Positions 10,998 to 24,677 of a DNA stretch of 64,000 nt are shown here, in pieces (within the stretch, counting starts at the first letter, position 1; each line of letters starts with the position of its first letter). Both the position numbers and the translations under genes were made by a program. Source of the stretch: Scleromitrula shiraiana (Eukaryota; Ascomycota; Leotiomycetes; Helotiales; Sclerotiniaceae). The notes beneath the pieces were generated by a model, which did not search any database, was not told the origin of the DNA, and worked only from the letters and a program-made list of their open reading frames with translations. The stretch covers positions 1-64,000 of the forward strand of contig JABELC010000012.1 of assembly GCA_028455995.1 (NCBI GenBank). Direction: 5' to 3'.

Positions 10998-13218
10998 GGT
11001 GAATGGTTTTATGATTTGAAGTTAGGTAGGTGTCAAATAAATAAGATGGAAGATGTCCAGTATTGTTCAATGTTAAAGAATATATGTTCAAGTTCTCGCT
11101 TGATCTTGATTGGTGTCTTTTATCTATGATGAGAAAAACACCTCGACTGAGTTTTTACCTATTATATACACCTCTCTAATAGATGACACCATGAGCACGA
11201 GCACTGTTGCACTGTAATGCACACTGTGGCATATTTCTTCAATATCAAGTGTCCACCGTGATACTCATCACAACTTGGGAATGATTTCCCCTAACTCGCA
11301 CAATCAATGATGCAATCAACCAAATCAGAAGAAGTATCTGAACTTCGTGGGAGCTGAAAACAATATCATAACCCCTCATTTACACAATTAATGCATTCAT
11401 GAATGTTTTGCAAACTCTTTCTCGGAACAACATGATAGAGTGAATGAACAACCAATCTGTTGTCAGTCAGTCGACATAACACATTCATTATTGATTCGCA
11501 GAAACCTAAACCACTCAAAGTTTCCGAAAAAGTCTTTTGCATCCACTATACAATTATATTTCGTGAGTTACAAGTTATGCACGTTTCAGTCCAGTAATAC
11601 CCGCTGTGATATTGTATTACAAAGGGAGAGAATGTAGCATTTGTGACAGCAAAATGAAGAAGAAACATTTCATCCAGGATTTGGCGAGGGTTTTTTAGTA
11701 TCTCAAGCAGCGCAGCCAAGGCTCTGCTTTGCCAGCCACTAAATTTGGTTGAAAATATATTGTATTGCGTGCATGCCTACTTGGATTATCTTATCTATCC
11801 AAAGTAGCCCGCTCCTATGTTCACTGCATTCCTTGCCGTGACATATCCCAAAAATCAGAATAGTTTGTATATATAAGATGGATAAGTACTTACCTAAGAT
11901 CTTACATATTGGTATATACATCTAAGGCGCGAGATGAACGCAATGTAATGCAATTCGCCCGTCCTGGAGGGAAAATATTACTCAGATCCTTGCGATTGTA
12001 CATAACACGTTTTTAAGTCTTCGCATGTATATCTGTATATACCTATACTTTAAGTAGTCTTCAACATCGAATACAAAAACAAGGGGCTATCTTAAAGTTT
12101 ACCCGTTGAGTTTGCATATGCATGCATATTCCGTCCCATCACTTGGCATTGAGATCTTTAAGAACTCACCATGAACCAAGAGACCGGTGTAACAACAATG
12201 AAAGTAGACGAGGGAACATACGCACTCAAAGTTACTTCCGCTCATGGTTCAGAATTGAAGATATAACATCCACCCAGCCAACCCCACCACGCCTCTGAAA
12301 TACAACGCCGCATTTTCATCTACTCAGGTCCATCATCATTCACAATACCAAGTCCTATTCAGCTCGCTCACTCGCAAACTCCCAGATTCAGGAGTTTCTT
12401 GCTTAACTTATACTTCATAAGACTGTTCATTGATATTCATTCATAATCATATGTAAGCAGTGACTTACTACATCAATATTTTTGACCCCTGCTCCTCCTT
12501 CCCATAAGTATTTGCGTCTATACATGTACTATACATAGACATGTGAAAGAAGAAAACTTGGAAAAGTAAATTACATGAAAAACATAAATAGATATAAACA
12601 AGAATAGATAAAAACCTCAATTCGTCCCATCATATTAGTCGAGCTCTAGTACTCATTTATATACACTAGTACAAACAAGTACATTATACCCTGACCTTCC
12701 ATAGATAATACTAGCAAGAAGAAATGTAAACTTAAATTTTGCCCTCTTCCAGAAAGACAAACAAAAGAACAGCCAAGTATTCATTCTATGATTCCATCTC
12801 TATCAAATCATATCATACTAGATCACATTAACATATAAATTCCTCCTCGCCAAAAAAGGGGTCCCGAGACTTCAACATATGTATATATTCAAATACACCA
12901 TACTCCACTACTCTATTTAAGGAAAACCATCATTAAGATAAAGGAATGGATCGACTTATGCATATTAATATTCCTATTTCCAATCTTTATTTTATAACCT
13001 CTGCACAATATAGGATGATTTCTCATCTTCTTTTCATCTTAAATCATATCCCTACTTCTACTCTCACACTTTCATTTATCTGATCAGACTAACAAAAAAT
13101 TACTAAAACATCTGATAATATACAATCTCATCCTTAAAAAAAGGATTCTAACAACCATCTGTGCCACCCAGTAAGACAACCATAAGATTTAATCCAATTT
13201 AAACCATTCATATCATCG

Positions 13219-13339
13219 ATCCCCCTTTCCCCCCTTATTCCTCCCCCATATTCTTCCCCCTTATTCCTTCCCCTCCTTCCCCCTTCCCCCTCAATGAAAA
13301 AAAGTAAACCCCATCTACCCCCCCCCCCCCCCCCCCCCC
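13219..13339. repeat. C-rich pyrimidine tract ending in poly-C
   Basis: About 120 bases almost purely C and T on the plus strand, with many runs of four to six C, ending in an uninterrupted run of 22 C at 13318-13339 followed by poly-A. The minus strand is correspondingly G-run rich and could fold into quadruplexes. Confidence 0.85.
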
Positions 13340-13944
13340 AAAAAAAAGAAAGAGAAAATGAAAAAGTAAAAATGCATCTACGCACAAAATCCAAATATTA
13401 ATACAAACATAAACACAAACACAAACATCAGAACAAACTGATCTATACCCACCTACTCCAAGTCCGTCCTAGAATCCCGCTCCCATTCCCACTCTCACTC
13501 CCTCACACCGCACCACATCGCATGATACTCTATCATATAGTACCTATAGCTCGCTCGCTCGCTCGCTCGCTTCCTCACAGAAAACCAAACAAATCAACAC
13601 ATTACGTTGATTGAGTTTATCCCCTCTTCCTCCCACCACAGCACGACACAAAACAGAGATTCTCGATTCGAGAAGATAGAAGATGAAAGTAAATCACAGT
13701 AGTTAAATATAGTTTTGAGAATTAATATAGGGGATGAAAATTTTAGAAAGGGGGATTAGTGAGGTTTCGAGATGGGTGGTGGGATGTGTGTTGGGATTAT
13801 GAGGGGGTTTGGGATGAGATGAGATGAGGGATGAAGGGTGATGGATGGGTAGGTTTGGGGAGGTGTGGTGGTGTTGGTTTTGGTTTTGGTATGGATGTTG
13901 ATATTGGTATGAAGTTAGAGAGAGGGAGGTGTAATAGAGTGCAC

Positions 13945-14142
13945 TTGACAACTTGGTAATTTGCCAACCTAACAACAGTTTGACAATATAACAACCTAGC
14001 AGCAAGCTAGCAATTTAATAACTTAGCAATTTAACAAAAATTCAACAACGGTCTAATAACTTACTAATTTAGCAACTTAATAATTTACCAACCTAACAAC
14101 TTATCAACCTCACAACTTATCAACCTAACAACCTACCAACAA
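13945..14142 (+). repeat. Degenerate 10-11 base repeat (CAACTTA/CAACCTAA type)
   Basis: About 200 bases made of loosely repeated units such as CAACTTATCAACCT, AACAACCTA and TAGCAATTTAA, recurring every 10-11 bases. It is much more diverged than the clean microsatellites around it. Confidence 0.6.
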
Positions 14143-14260
14143 AATAAACAAAAAGAAAACCCCATCCACCAGTTTCATTACAATCCTATATACTACAATA
14201 TCTTTCTCTCTCATATATACATGATACATATACACATATATATACATTGTACATAATACT

Positions 14261-14421
<161 letters not shown>

Positions 14422-14822
14422 TGGTCTCATTAGTCTCCATGCACTCACTGCACTATATAGACAGCACTAGACTGCACGGCACCAGTTCCATCAAACAAAC
14501 AAAAAAAAAACCCCGTTTTCTCCGAGTCCTCCTTGAAACATATAAAGGTACGATCATGATAGGGTGAGTTCGAGTAACTGTCTCTCTGATACACAGATAG
14601 ACATAGACATAGACATAGAGACGAAATAAATAAAATAAAATAAAATAAAAATCCTTTACTCTGACTCTATACTAGTACTGTCACGGTATCTAAGAATAAA
14701 GGAAATAGATAGATATTCTACTAGTATATCCGTCACTATATATACATGCATGCACTTACGTCCTCTCCAAGCTCTCCCCAAGCTCTCCAAGCTCCATCCC
14801 ATCCCATCCCATCATATCATAT

Positions 14823-14936
14823 CAAAGCAAAGCAAAGCAAAGCAAAGCAAAGCAAAGCAAAGCAAAGCAAAGCAAAGCAAAGCAAAGCAAAGAAAAGCAA
14901 AGCAAAGAAAAGTAAAAGCAAAAGCAAAAGCAAAAG
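14823..14936 (+). repeat. (CAAAG)n followed by (AAAAGC)n arrays
   Basis: About fourteen CAAAG units are followed by slightly altered copies and then four AAAAGC units. They sit at the head of a 300-base patch of different short repeats. Confidence 0.92.
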
Positions 14937-14971
14937 CGGCATCGGCGTTTAGACACTATGCGAAGTTTAGC

Positions 14972-14986
14972 GGGCGGGCGGGCGGG
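14972..14986 (+). other. Canonical G-quadruplex motif
   Basis: Four GGG runs separated by single C bases fit the strict G3N1 quadruplex pattern. It lies about 3.2 kb upstream of the GH17 start, beside GC-rich duplicated GGCGCGCTAC units (15003-15024). Confidence 0.8.
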
Positions 14987-17900
14987 CCGTGGGAACTAAG
15001 CGTGGCGCGCTACGGCGCGCTACGGCATGGCACGGAGGTTTCCGTCGTGCTGTGCTGGGTTGCGTTGTGTTGCGTTGTGTTGCGTGGAAGGATGGGATGG
15101 GATGGGATGGGATGGTAGGTTGAAGTTATTGATGATGATGGTGGTGGGTGATATAAGGTGAGGTGATGTAAGGTAAGGTAGAGATAGAGGTAGAGATACG
15201 AGTGACAGTAAGCCGCTCTCACGATATTGAAATACCTAGCTTTGGATGAACTACGAAGTCATGATTTCAATCTTCATCTATCTCTGTACCAATGACTCGA
15301 ATCGAGTAAAATATATAAAATTGATTCACTGGCAAATAGAAAATGATTTTTTCACCCCCCCATATGATGGAGGAAATAATGGGATAATTCCGGTACTGTA
15401 TGTATGTCTACTCCGTACATAGTAAGTGTTGAGAGAGATCTTTACAGCATATAGATATGTCAGCGGGAGATCAGCAATTCTACGTACGAAGTGTGAGAGC
15501 GAATTTGCCGAGTATGTTTAGTATATAACTCACTGTTGTTGGAGTTGATACTTCAATACCTATAGTAAAAATTAAAAGAATAATTATACAATTTTTATGA
15601 CGATTAAGGCTTGAGATTGATTTTCTATTCTATTCTATTCTTTTCTTTTCTTTTCCATTCGCCTTCCTCGGTATGGTTATACCTAGAATTGATATGATAT
15701 TCGATGAGACGAGGCGAATGGAAACAGTCACTCATACGAGTACAGTAACTAAGTGTAACTAAGTAGTAAATAGTTTTGCAAAAACTTTTGTTGATCTACT
15801 ACTATTCATTGATTCGATTCGATTCGATATTTGAGGTTTCCTTAGCATCGTCATCATAATAATCTAATTCCGTTCTGGTGGTTGATAGAATTCAAACTAT
15901 TGATGTATTCGTAATCATTGTACGGGATTTGTATTGTATTGTATTATATTGTAGATCGATCGATGATAAGAATACGGAAATAATAGTAATAATGAATGAA
16001 TAAAATATTTTGTGAATGCACAGCCTTGGTCCATTATAAAAAGAATGAATGAATATAAGGAGAATAGCAAATATCGTATGAAAACAAAAATAGAATAGGT
16101 TTAATTTAAAATGGATCGATCATGAAATAAGGCGGTAGAAGTCTTTAAATTTCTGGACTTCTCGACTCTTCTAGATGCTCTCAGGCTCCTCTGTTGGTTG
16201 TTATTGAGGTCTTAGTATTTTATTATTTGATTATTTCATCGGGCCCATTTCAACAATCAATAACGATCAAAGTACCGAGTAGTGTTTTAGCAATACTAGT
16301 AGGCTTTGATTTGTATATGAAAACCCATGGGAACTACGCGGTAGAATCTTAAGATTGATCACTTGCATTTGGGAATTACTAACTATACCAGTGTGAGGTT
16401 ATAAAAAACCTTACATTATTTATAATAATTGAATTCAATATTCTATATTTAATTATTATTTCTTTCAGAAATAAATACATAAATACTGGCATAAATAATA
16501 TACTTATTCAAGTTGGTATATAGTAGGATCGGGGATTGTTTTATTTAGCTTGCCAGTGCCAGTGGTTCTATTATTGTTATTGATTATGAGGGCAATACGA
16601 AGCAATGGAGTATTATAGGAAGTTGGAACCTTGATAGACTTTGTTGGCTGGTTGCTGGTTCGGTTGGTTGATTACTGATTTTGATGTGTTATTACTAGTA
16701 CTAGTAGTATTATTATCTTTGTTCCCGAATCCTTTCTCCATTTTAAGATCTCCATCTCGAACTTGATCTTGAACTTTTTCAGGGTTAATACGAAATGAAT
16801 GATGACATGTTCATTTTATAGTATAGTAATATAATGCTTTCATATATACTCGTAGTAGTAGTAATAGTAGTAGTAGTAGTAGTAGTAGAATTAAATGAAT
16901 ATTATAACTGAACTAATAAACTGTCACTGTTTGAATATACTCCAACTGTACATAGAAAGAACTGAAGAGGCCTACTTCAAGTTGAGAATTTCACTACAAA
17001 ATCATGATCGCACTATTAGTAGTATATAAAATTCAGTCTCGCCTTCAACCAGAAAAAGTTAAATTCCGCCCAGGTGGATGTACGGAATACTAGTACTTTA
17101 CACAACTATTTTGCACTTATGAACTATTTTTCACTTATGCACAAAGTTGAGGTTGAGGCAACGGATTGATAACTAATGCAGGTACCAAAAAAGTGTAAAC
17201 ATTAAACAAGATTATGATTGGTTATCCCCCTTTTTTCCAAGAATTGACCCTTTTCGAAACATTTAACCTAGTAGATCTAGCCTCCTCCTGACTCCTGAGT
17301 TATGATGTTCCTAGAACGTAATACTACAACAGCCAGTCACTGGCAGAACCTATATTTGATCTGATTTAAACCATTTAAACCATTTAAACCATTTATAGTA
17401 ATATTATAGTAATAAAAGTGGTTTTAGATGATTGATTGGATATTAATTATGAAAGTTATGAAGAGAATACACAAATCGAGGGGTTTATACTTTATATTTA
17501 TATCCACTTTTTTCCATATCATCAAATCAAATCAAATTAAATTGATAGACAGATTTAATAAAATTCAGATCAGATCAGATCATTTCATCCCATCCCATCC
17601 CATCCCTTCCCATCCCATTAAATCAGATCGAAATTATACAATTAACCCTTAATTTCTCCTTCTTTTTTTCTTACTTTGCCCCATCTATTTTGTCTTTAAA
17701 TCTCATTATTATTATTATTATTATTATTTTCTCCTTCTCTCATTCTAGTCTCCTATCTTTTTTTTGCTACATTAGGTTTAAACTCTAGAAATAGAAAAAA
17801 AAAAGTCTCCGATTAATCTTCTACACCGTTGCGTAATTGATAGTTCGTTCTTTTTCCTAATAGCACTTGAGCCGCCTAGTACATAGTAGTCGCCTCAGCC

Positions 17901-18143
17901 ACTTTTCACTCTTCTCTCTACTTTACTCTTGACTCTTCCTTCCTCTCTCTCTACATCACTCTTTCCAACCAATTCTTCAATCTTTTATTTACTTTCTTCT
18001 ATTCAGACAATCGTTCAAATTATTTTGTGAGAAATCAAATCAACTTTTACTACTACCCATTAACTCTTTTACAAAACTTCCATTAATCCTACATTTGCTG
18101 AATAAATAATTGTCAAAACATATCAACAAACAACCTATTAATC

Positions 18144-19617
18144 ATGTTCTCAAAGGCTTCCCTCATCGCCCTCGCGGCTTCATTATCTTCAGTATCTGCT
18201 GTTCACCAAGGTTTCAACTATGGTGCAACAAACGCAGATGGTTCATACAGAGTTCAAGCCGATTTCCAAAATGCTTTCGAAACTGCTAAGTCTCTCGTTG
18301 GTACTTCCGGATTCACAAGTGCTAGATTATATACTATGCTCGTAAGTTGAGAAGAGTCATTCTACTGTCTTGACGCATCATAGCTAATAATCTATACAGC
18401 AAGGTTCAACAACTAACCCAACCTCCGCTATCCAAGCTGCTATCGAGGCCGATATCACCCTTCTCCTTGGTTTATGGGTATCCGGTGGATCAGCTGGTGT
18501 AACTGCTGAGATCAACGCTCTTAAGGCCGCTATCTCTCAATATGGTTCTGACTTCACAAGCCGTGTTGTTGGTATCTCCGTTGGATCCGAAGATTTGTAC
18601 AGAGAATCCCCAGATGGTATCGCCTCCAAGGCCGGTCCCGGTGTTACCCCAACTGAGCTTGTTGGCTACATTAAGCAGGTTAGAGAGGCAATTGCCGGTA
18701 CTGCATTGAGTGGTGCAACTCTTGGTCACGTTGATACTTGGACTGCTTGGAACAACGGATCTAACTCAGCTGTTGCTGAGGCTCTTGACTGGGTTGGAAT
18801 GGATGCGTAGGTTATCATTCTTGTATCACATTGAACAAGCATTAACAACTCTTATAGTTATCCTTATTTCCAAAACAACGAAGCCAATGGAATCGCAAAC
18901 GGAAAGGATCTCTTCAACGCTGCTTTGGCAACAACACAAGGTGCTACCGGAAAGGATGTGTGGATCACTGAGACTGGATGGCCAGTATCTGGAGCTACTG
19001 AGGGTGATGCTATCGCAAGCATTGCTAACTCCAAGACATACTGGGACGATGTTGGATGCCCTAACTTTGGAAAGGTCAACATGTACTGGTACACACTCCA
19101 AGATCAAAACTCCGGTAACACTGTCTCTCCCTCATTCGGCATCGTTGGTAGCACTTTGAGCACCACTCCTCTTTTCGATCTCAGCTGTTCCAACGTTACT
19201 TCAAGCTCTTCTTCTTCTGCTTCCGCATCTTCTACCAACTCCGCATCTCGTGCAAGCAAGGCATCATCAATTGCCGCATCCGCCACTGGAGGATCAGGTC
19301 TCTCACCAACTGGAGCAGGAAACGGTATTAGACCATCAGGATCCGCTGCATCAGGATACGGATATGCTTCCCCATCAGGAACTGGTTCCGCCGGTTCAGG
19401 AAGCGAATCTAACGGTACTTACACCGCAACTGGTATCCGCACATCTCCCGGATCAGCCGCAACTGGATCTTCAGGTAGCTCAGGCTCTGGTTCTGGTTCG
19501 GGATCTTCTACTTTGAGTGGTTCGACTGCTCAGTCCACTACTAATGCTGCTGCATCTCTTACTGGGTCTGTGGCTCTTGTTCTTGGTGCCGTCTTCGCTC
19601 TCGCGGCCACTTTGTAA
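18144..19617 (+). CDS. eglC: GPI-anchored GH17 endo-1,3-beta-glucanase (EglC type)
   Basis: Three exons (18144-18341, 18400-18806, 18858-19617) give 454 residues. Residues 1-19 are a signal peptide. The GH17 catalytic domain follows to about 310, with the putative acid/base glutamate in VGISVGSEDLY (about E130) and the nucleophile in WITETGWPVSG (about E240). A serine/glycine-rich linker of about 110 residues leads to a hydrophobic tail (SVALVLGAVFALAATL), the pattern of a GPI-anchor signal. Members of this family hydrolyse or transfer 1,3-beta-glucan chains in the cell wall. The chain is intact and codon use is biased, suggesting high expression. The upstream leader is long and pyrimidine-rich. 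Its neighbour downstream is another GPI-type cell-wall gene. The name eglC is by resemblance to the Aspergillus protein. Confidence 0.92.
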
Positions 19618-20845
19618 ATTTAAATACGAATACTCGAGATTTAGTTGTTCATCATGGTATGCATTGGGAATAGAATAATCAGGATTAGGAGTTTTCTTTT
19701 CAATGTGCCGGTAGATCTCTAGACTTCAGAGTTCTGAGGAACTCAACAAAATGATGATTTTATTCGTTCATTGGGTTGTTTATTAAATTGAAAATGGATT
19801 GTTTTTGGCTTTGCTTTTTCTTTTCTTTTGTTTTGTTTCATTTCTTCTTTTCTCGATTTTTGGTGGTATATTGTCAGAGGTGGAACAGCAAGGAGGAAGG
19901 TGGATGGATGGATGGCTTGAGAGAGTCAAATATACATCATCATCAGCGTTATCGGATATCATTGTAATTGTGATTCCTAAGCGGCAGAAAAAAAGTTTAG
20001 ATAGAGACAGAAGGGGATGAAAAATTGATAATAAAATGACAAAATGTTTATTTATTATATTGTTTTTGATTCCATGGTGGTTTTGCGAGTGAGTGAGTGA
20101 GTGTATTGTGAGTGATTGAGTGAGTAATTGAGGTGTGGTGTGCGTGAAGTCATAGATGGATGATCGGACGCATGCATGCATGGTGCATTCCTCATGCATG
20201 TATCAAAGCGATATCAACGCCATTCCCGCTCGGAATGGAAGAGTAGAAGTAGAAGTAGAAGTAGAAGTAGAAGTAGAAGAATGTTTGAGGAGAAACATTT
20301 ATGCATTTGTATTGGTGTTTATATTTAAATGCTTATTTTTACGTTGGGGCGAGGGAGTGTGGTGGTTGATGTACTCGGCGGTAGTTTGGTTTTGTCAGGT
20401 TTGATTTGGCGCCAGGCAAAATTAATTAATTCATTAATTGCTTAGTGAGCTGTCAAATTATCTTGGCTTCAAAGGTACTGAAGTTAATATTTTCTTGTTA
20501 ACATTGAACATTGAACATAGTAACATCAGAATAAAAAGACTATGACAACGACAACGACAACGACAACTGATGAATTTTGAAGTATGAGATATAAATAGAA
20601 ATATCAAATAAATCTGGAGAATGGAATGGAATAGAATGAATGAATGAATGAATGAATAAATAAATGTTTGACAATGACGACAACTCCCCCCTCCTCCCCT
20701 CCCCTCCCCTCCCCCCCCCCCCCCCACTAGATCCACAGCTTTATCTTTGGTATTCATATCTCTCTATCTTTTATCCAGATATCCCCTCTCATCCCCATCC
20801 CCATGGGCAATCGCTGTGAGCAGCGGGTAAAGAATTTATTAATCA

Positions 20846-20904
20846 AATCAAAATCAAAATCAAAATCAAAATCAAAATCAAAATCAAAATCAAAATCAAA
20901 ATCA
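20846..20904 (+). repeat. (AAAATC)n hexanucleotide array
   Basis: About ten uninterrupted AAAATC units, with no coding context. Confidence 0.93.
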
Positions 20905-21096
20905 ATTAGCCTTAGGCTAGATGGGCGGCGGGCTCTAGTTCTAAAGTAGTGAGTGATAGGTGTGCCGTGTCACCAACCAAGAGATTTAGAGAACTTGGAA
21001 AAAGCTTTTTGATGGAATGCTTAATTGGTAAGGTGTTACTAGATGGGAATTTAATATCTTGGTATTTATTAGTAGATATATATTGTATTTGAATGT

Positions 21097-21101
<5 letters not shown>

Positions 21102-21141
<40 letters not shown>
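21102..21141 (+). repeat. (GA)n dinucleotide microsatellite
   Basis: About twenty uninterrupted GA units. GA tracts in promoters can form triplexes or bind GAGA-type factors, but no role is shown here. Confidence 0.93.
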
Positions 21142-21143
<2 letters not shown>

Positions 21144-22056
21144 GAAGATATATTTGTTTTTATTTTATTCTTCTTTTCTTGTCTTTTCTTTCCAATTCAA
21201 TATGAATGGATTATTTTCTTCCATTTTTTTTTCGTGTAGAGAGAAGATCCTACAGCACAGCCTCTTAATAATGATTGAAATTAACTGGATTGATGGATGG
21301 ATGGATGGATGGATGGATTGGGATTGGGATTGGGATTGGATGAATAATATGAATAGAAAGTATTACGCTACACCTATACAGTAATCATAGTAGTAATAAT
21401 AATAATAATAATAATAACAATAAGTAAATCTTGGAGTTATCTTTTCCATCTCTATCTTTTTTTCTATTTTCTATCCATCCATCCATCCATCCATCCATCC
21501 ATCAATCCCTTTTTGTTTCCAAACTAAACCTACTCTTCCTTCTTCCCTCTTCATCTTCCCTCTTCATCTTCTCACTTCCTCTTCATTTCCCTCTTTAGGT
21601 AATTGATCTTCCTAAATGTGATGTGATGTGATGTGATATGCTGACATTGAAATCATTCGTTCAATTCAATTCATTCATCCTTTCTGGTTCTACCTACCAA
21701 CTTTCTTTTCTCCGACGCAATAAATCTCTTCCTACAATATAATTATCCAATACCGTCTTTTTGTCATTCGTTTCTTGAAACTTTCCCCTCTTTCTGTCGA
21801 TTTCTTTCGATGCTTTATTATCGTCATTATCAAAAGATTCATCTGCGACAATAGAAGAATTCATTGAGGATTAAGGGAAGGAAAGGAAGGGTTTTTTTCT
21901 CACGTTTGATGTTCATTCGTTTTTTATCCTAGAGTAATTGATCGATCAAGTTATCACCGGTTGATTAATTTCAATTCCAACAATCTACTCATCTCCTCTT
22001 ATTCCTCAACGCCGTGGTTTGTTTCCTCGAGAAACAAAACATCACCAACCGATATA

Positions 22057-23689
22057 ATGTTTTCTTCACTCGTTTTATCTACTGCGACGGCGGTATTGTT
22101 GGGGTTTAATACTGTTAATGCTTTGGATCTAGATATTACTTCTGAAAGTAAGTTATCCTATAACTTCCGTCCAATATCTACAATTTACAATCACTCGCAC
22201 ATTTACTAATATCTGTTTTAAATAGCTTCAATAAAGAATACAGCTGCGACTATCGCATACGATATGATGACATATTATAAAGGAAATCTATCGGGTGGTA
22301 TACCGGGAGTATTACCAGGTCCTCCACCAAATCCAACATGGGGTTGTAAGTTTACCTTGCACATGAATTTTCTTCAACTGTTGGAAGTCTTTATTCACAA
22401 TTTATATACAGATTATTGGTGGGAATCCGGAGCAATGTGGGGGACTTTAATCGATTATTGGTATTACACTGGAGATACTTCATATAACGATGAGGCATCG
22501 GCTGGAATTCAATGGCAGAAGGGTGAACATAATGATATGATGCCTTCAAATTGGTCACAATCTATGGGGAATGATGATCAAGGATTTTGGGGTATGACTG
22601 CTATGACTGCTGCTGAAACGAATTTCGAAAATCCTCCTGCTGGTCAACCTGGTTGGTTGGCTTTGGCTCAAGCGGTTTTTAATACTCAAGCTGGGAGAAC
22701 GGATAATACTACTTGTGGTGGAGGGTAAGTTTTCTTTGGGGGATGTTTTGGGAAAATGATGATCTTTTTGCTAATCATAAACATAGCTTGCGATGGCAGG
22801 TATATCCATACCTTACTGGATATGATTATAAGAATTCCATCGCCAATGGATGCTTCTTTAATCTTGCCTCGCGACTTGCAAGATATACCGAGAACGCTAC
22901 ATATGCTCAACATGCGGAAACGGCTTGGGATTGGATTACTAGTGTTGGGTTAATGGATGCTCAATATCATATTTATGATGGTGCTCATATGGAACAGAAT
23001 TGTACGGATATTAATAAGGTTCAATTCTCTTATAATATGGGGGTTTGGTTACTTGGAGCTGCAACCATGTATAATTATGTAAGTTTTATCTATTTCACTC
23101 TCTTTACGCAGCTAATAAAGAGTTTTAGACAAATGGGAGCGAAATTTGGAAAGGTCGTGTAGATGGTCTTCTCAATTCAACATTCGAAACATTCTTCCCA
23201 AATGACATCGCATACGAAGTAGCTTGCGAAGCAAAACTCACATGTACAACCGACATGTATAGTTTCAAATCATACCTCACCCGTTGGCTAGCCGCAACCA
23301 CCAAAATGGCCCCCTACACCTACGACCAAGTAATGATCCGCCTCAAAGCCTCCGCCATCGCAGCCGCCGAGCAATGTTCCGGCGGTGACAACGGTCGCTG
23401 GTGCGGACTTAGCTGGAGCAAGGGAACAACCTGGGACGGCACGCAAGGCGTCGGTCAACAAATGGCGGCTATGAGTGCGATTTTTGTCAATCTGGTACAG
23501 CAGACTGAAGCGCCGGTTACGAATCGTACGGGAGGGACGAGCGTGGGGAATAATGCGGCAGGGAGTGAGAGTACGACGAATTTGGATCCGATTAAGCCGG
23601 CTACGAGGGGGGATAAGGTGGGGGCGGGGTTTTTGACGACGGCGGTGCTTGTGGGGGCTACGGGGATGTTTGCTTGGATGAGTTTTTGA
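22057..23689 (+). CDS. GH76 mannan endo-1,6-alpha-mannosidase, Dfg5/Dcw1-like
   Basis: Five exons (22057-22147, 22226-22345, 22412-22724, 22787-23078, 23129-23689) give 458 residues. Donors are all GTAAGT. A signal peptide (MFSSLVLSTATAVLLGFNTVNA) precedes the GH76 alpha-6 barrel, recognisable from YDMMTYYKGNLSGG, YYWWESGAMWGTLIDYW and the catalytic aspartate pair in GNDDQGFWGM (about D125-D126). NGCFFNLASRLARYT and CGLSWSKGTTWDG are further family blocks. The C-terminus has a threonine/asparagine spacer and a hydrophobic end typical of GPI anchoring. In yeasts Dfg5 and Dcw1 are needed to attach GPI mannoproteins to cell-wall glucan. The last exon is clearly more GC-rich than the first four, an internal shift in base composition. 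The chain is intact. Confidence 0.92.
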
Positions 23690-23894
23690 AGGGGGGCATT
23701 GTGAGGGAGGGGTGAATAGGATGAGATGGGTGGTGTTTGAATGGATGGATGGATGGGATGGGTGTGGGATGGAATTGATTAGGTTGGACTTGGAGTTAGT
23801 GTTGGAGTTGGAGTTGGAGGAAATAATGTTTATCCTACCTTTACCTTTACCTTTTGTGTATGAAATTTTTGATTTTCGTCTTTATGATTGATAC

Positions 23895-23945
23895 GATGGA
23901 TGGATGGATGGATGGATGGATGGATGGATGGATGGATGGATGGAT
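23895..23945 (+). repeat. (GGAT)n tetranucleotide array
   Basis: About twelve uninterrupted GGAT units downstream of the GH76 gene. Confidence 0.93.
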
Positions 23946-24677
23946 TTAAATTGGTTTGAATGAACATGGAGTCGAGGGTTTTGTTGTGGTATGTACATTG
24001 GATGTGGACGGGATGGGATGGGGTCTTATGATGGCGGATCAGATCAGATCAGATAAGGATAGGATACGATACGATACGATGTGAAATTCTGGGGAGGGAT
24101 GAGATGGGTGGAGTGGGTTGCACTGAAGAGTAAAAAGGGGAGGGGGTTATTTGAATTGTATATGGATTGAATTGAATTGAATTACATATGGATTGTTTCG
24201 TTCAGATCGGATGGGATACGATACGATACGATACGATACGTATATTTTGGGTTCTTTAGGTTCTTTATATACGGAATTGGCTAGAATGCTGCGGTTGATG
24301 CAGATGCAGATGCAGATGCAGATGTAGATTAAGAAGAGTATGAGATGGGAAAGAGGTAGAAATGAGAAAGTCGAAAGGAGAATTATATAGATTGCTTGGT
24401 AGATTTATAGATGGAATGAGAGTGAGAATGAATGAATGTGTGAATGAATGGATTTGAAATCATCGATTGAGATTTTTATGGTTTGAGTGAATGTCTTTGT
24501 TTTGGTTGGGAGTTAGTGAGTGAGTGAGTGAGTGAGTATGTGGGAGATAGATACATGTAAATTCGAAAAGAAAGATCAAATGCGAGGAGCTAGCGGGGTG
24601 GTTCGTGAGTGAGTAAGTAGTGTATTCATGTATATCGATTCATCCATCTTTAATACTTACCTTCCTCCCCTATGCTC

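Larger units (their letters stand above)
19618..22056. other. Repeat-rich spacer between the GH17 and GH76 genes
   Basis: No gene is supported. Simple repeats include AGTAGA (about 20240-20280), ACAACG (20543-20568), GAAT (20633-20660), CCCCT ending in poly-C (20690-20726), AAAATC (20846-20904), GA (21102-21141), GGAT/GGGATT (21290-21340), AAT (21387-21416) and ATCC (21473-21503). The final 400 bases form a pyrimidine-rich leader for the GH76 gene. Confidence 0.6.

Noticed and set aside
13945..14142. Repeat array considered as CRISPR-like
   Set aside because: Units are only 10-11 bases with no unique spacers, and this is a eukaryotic genome.
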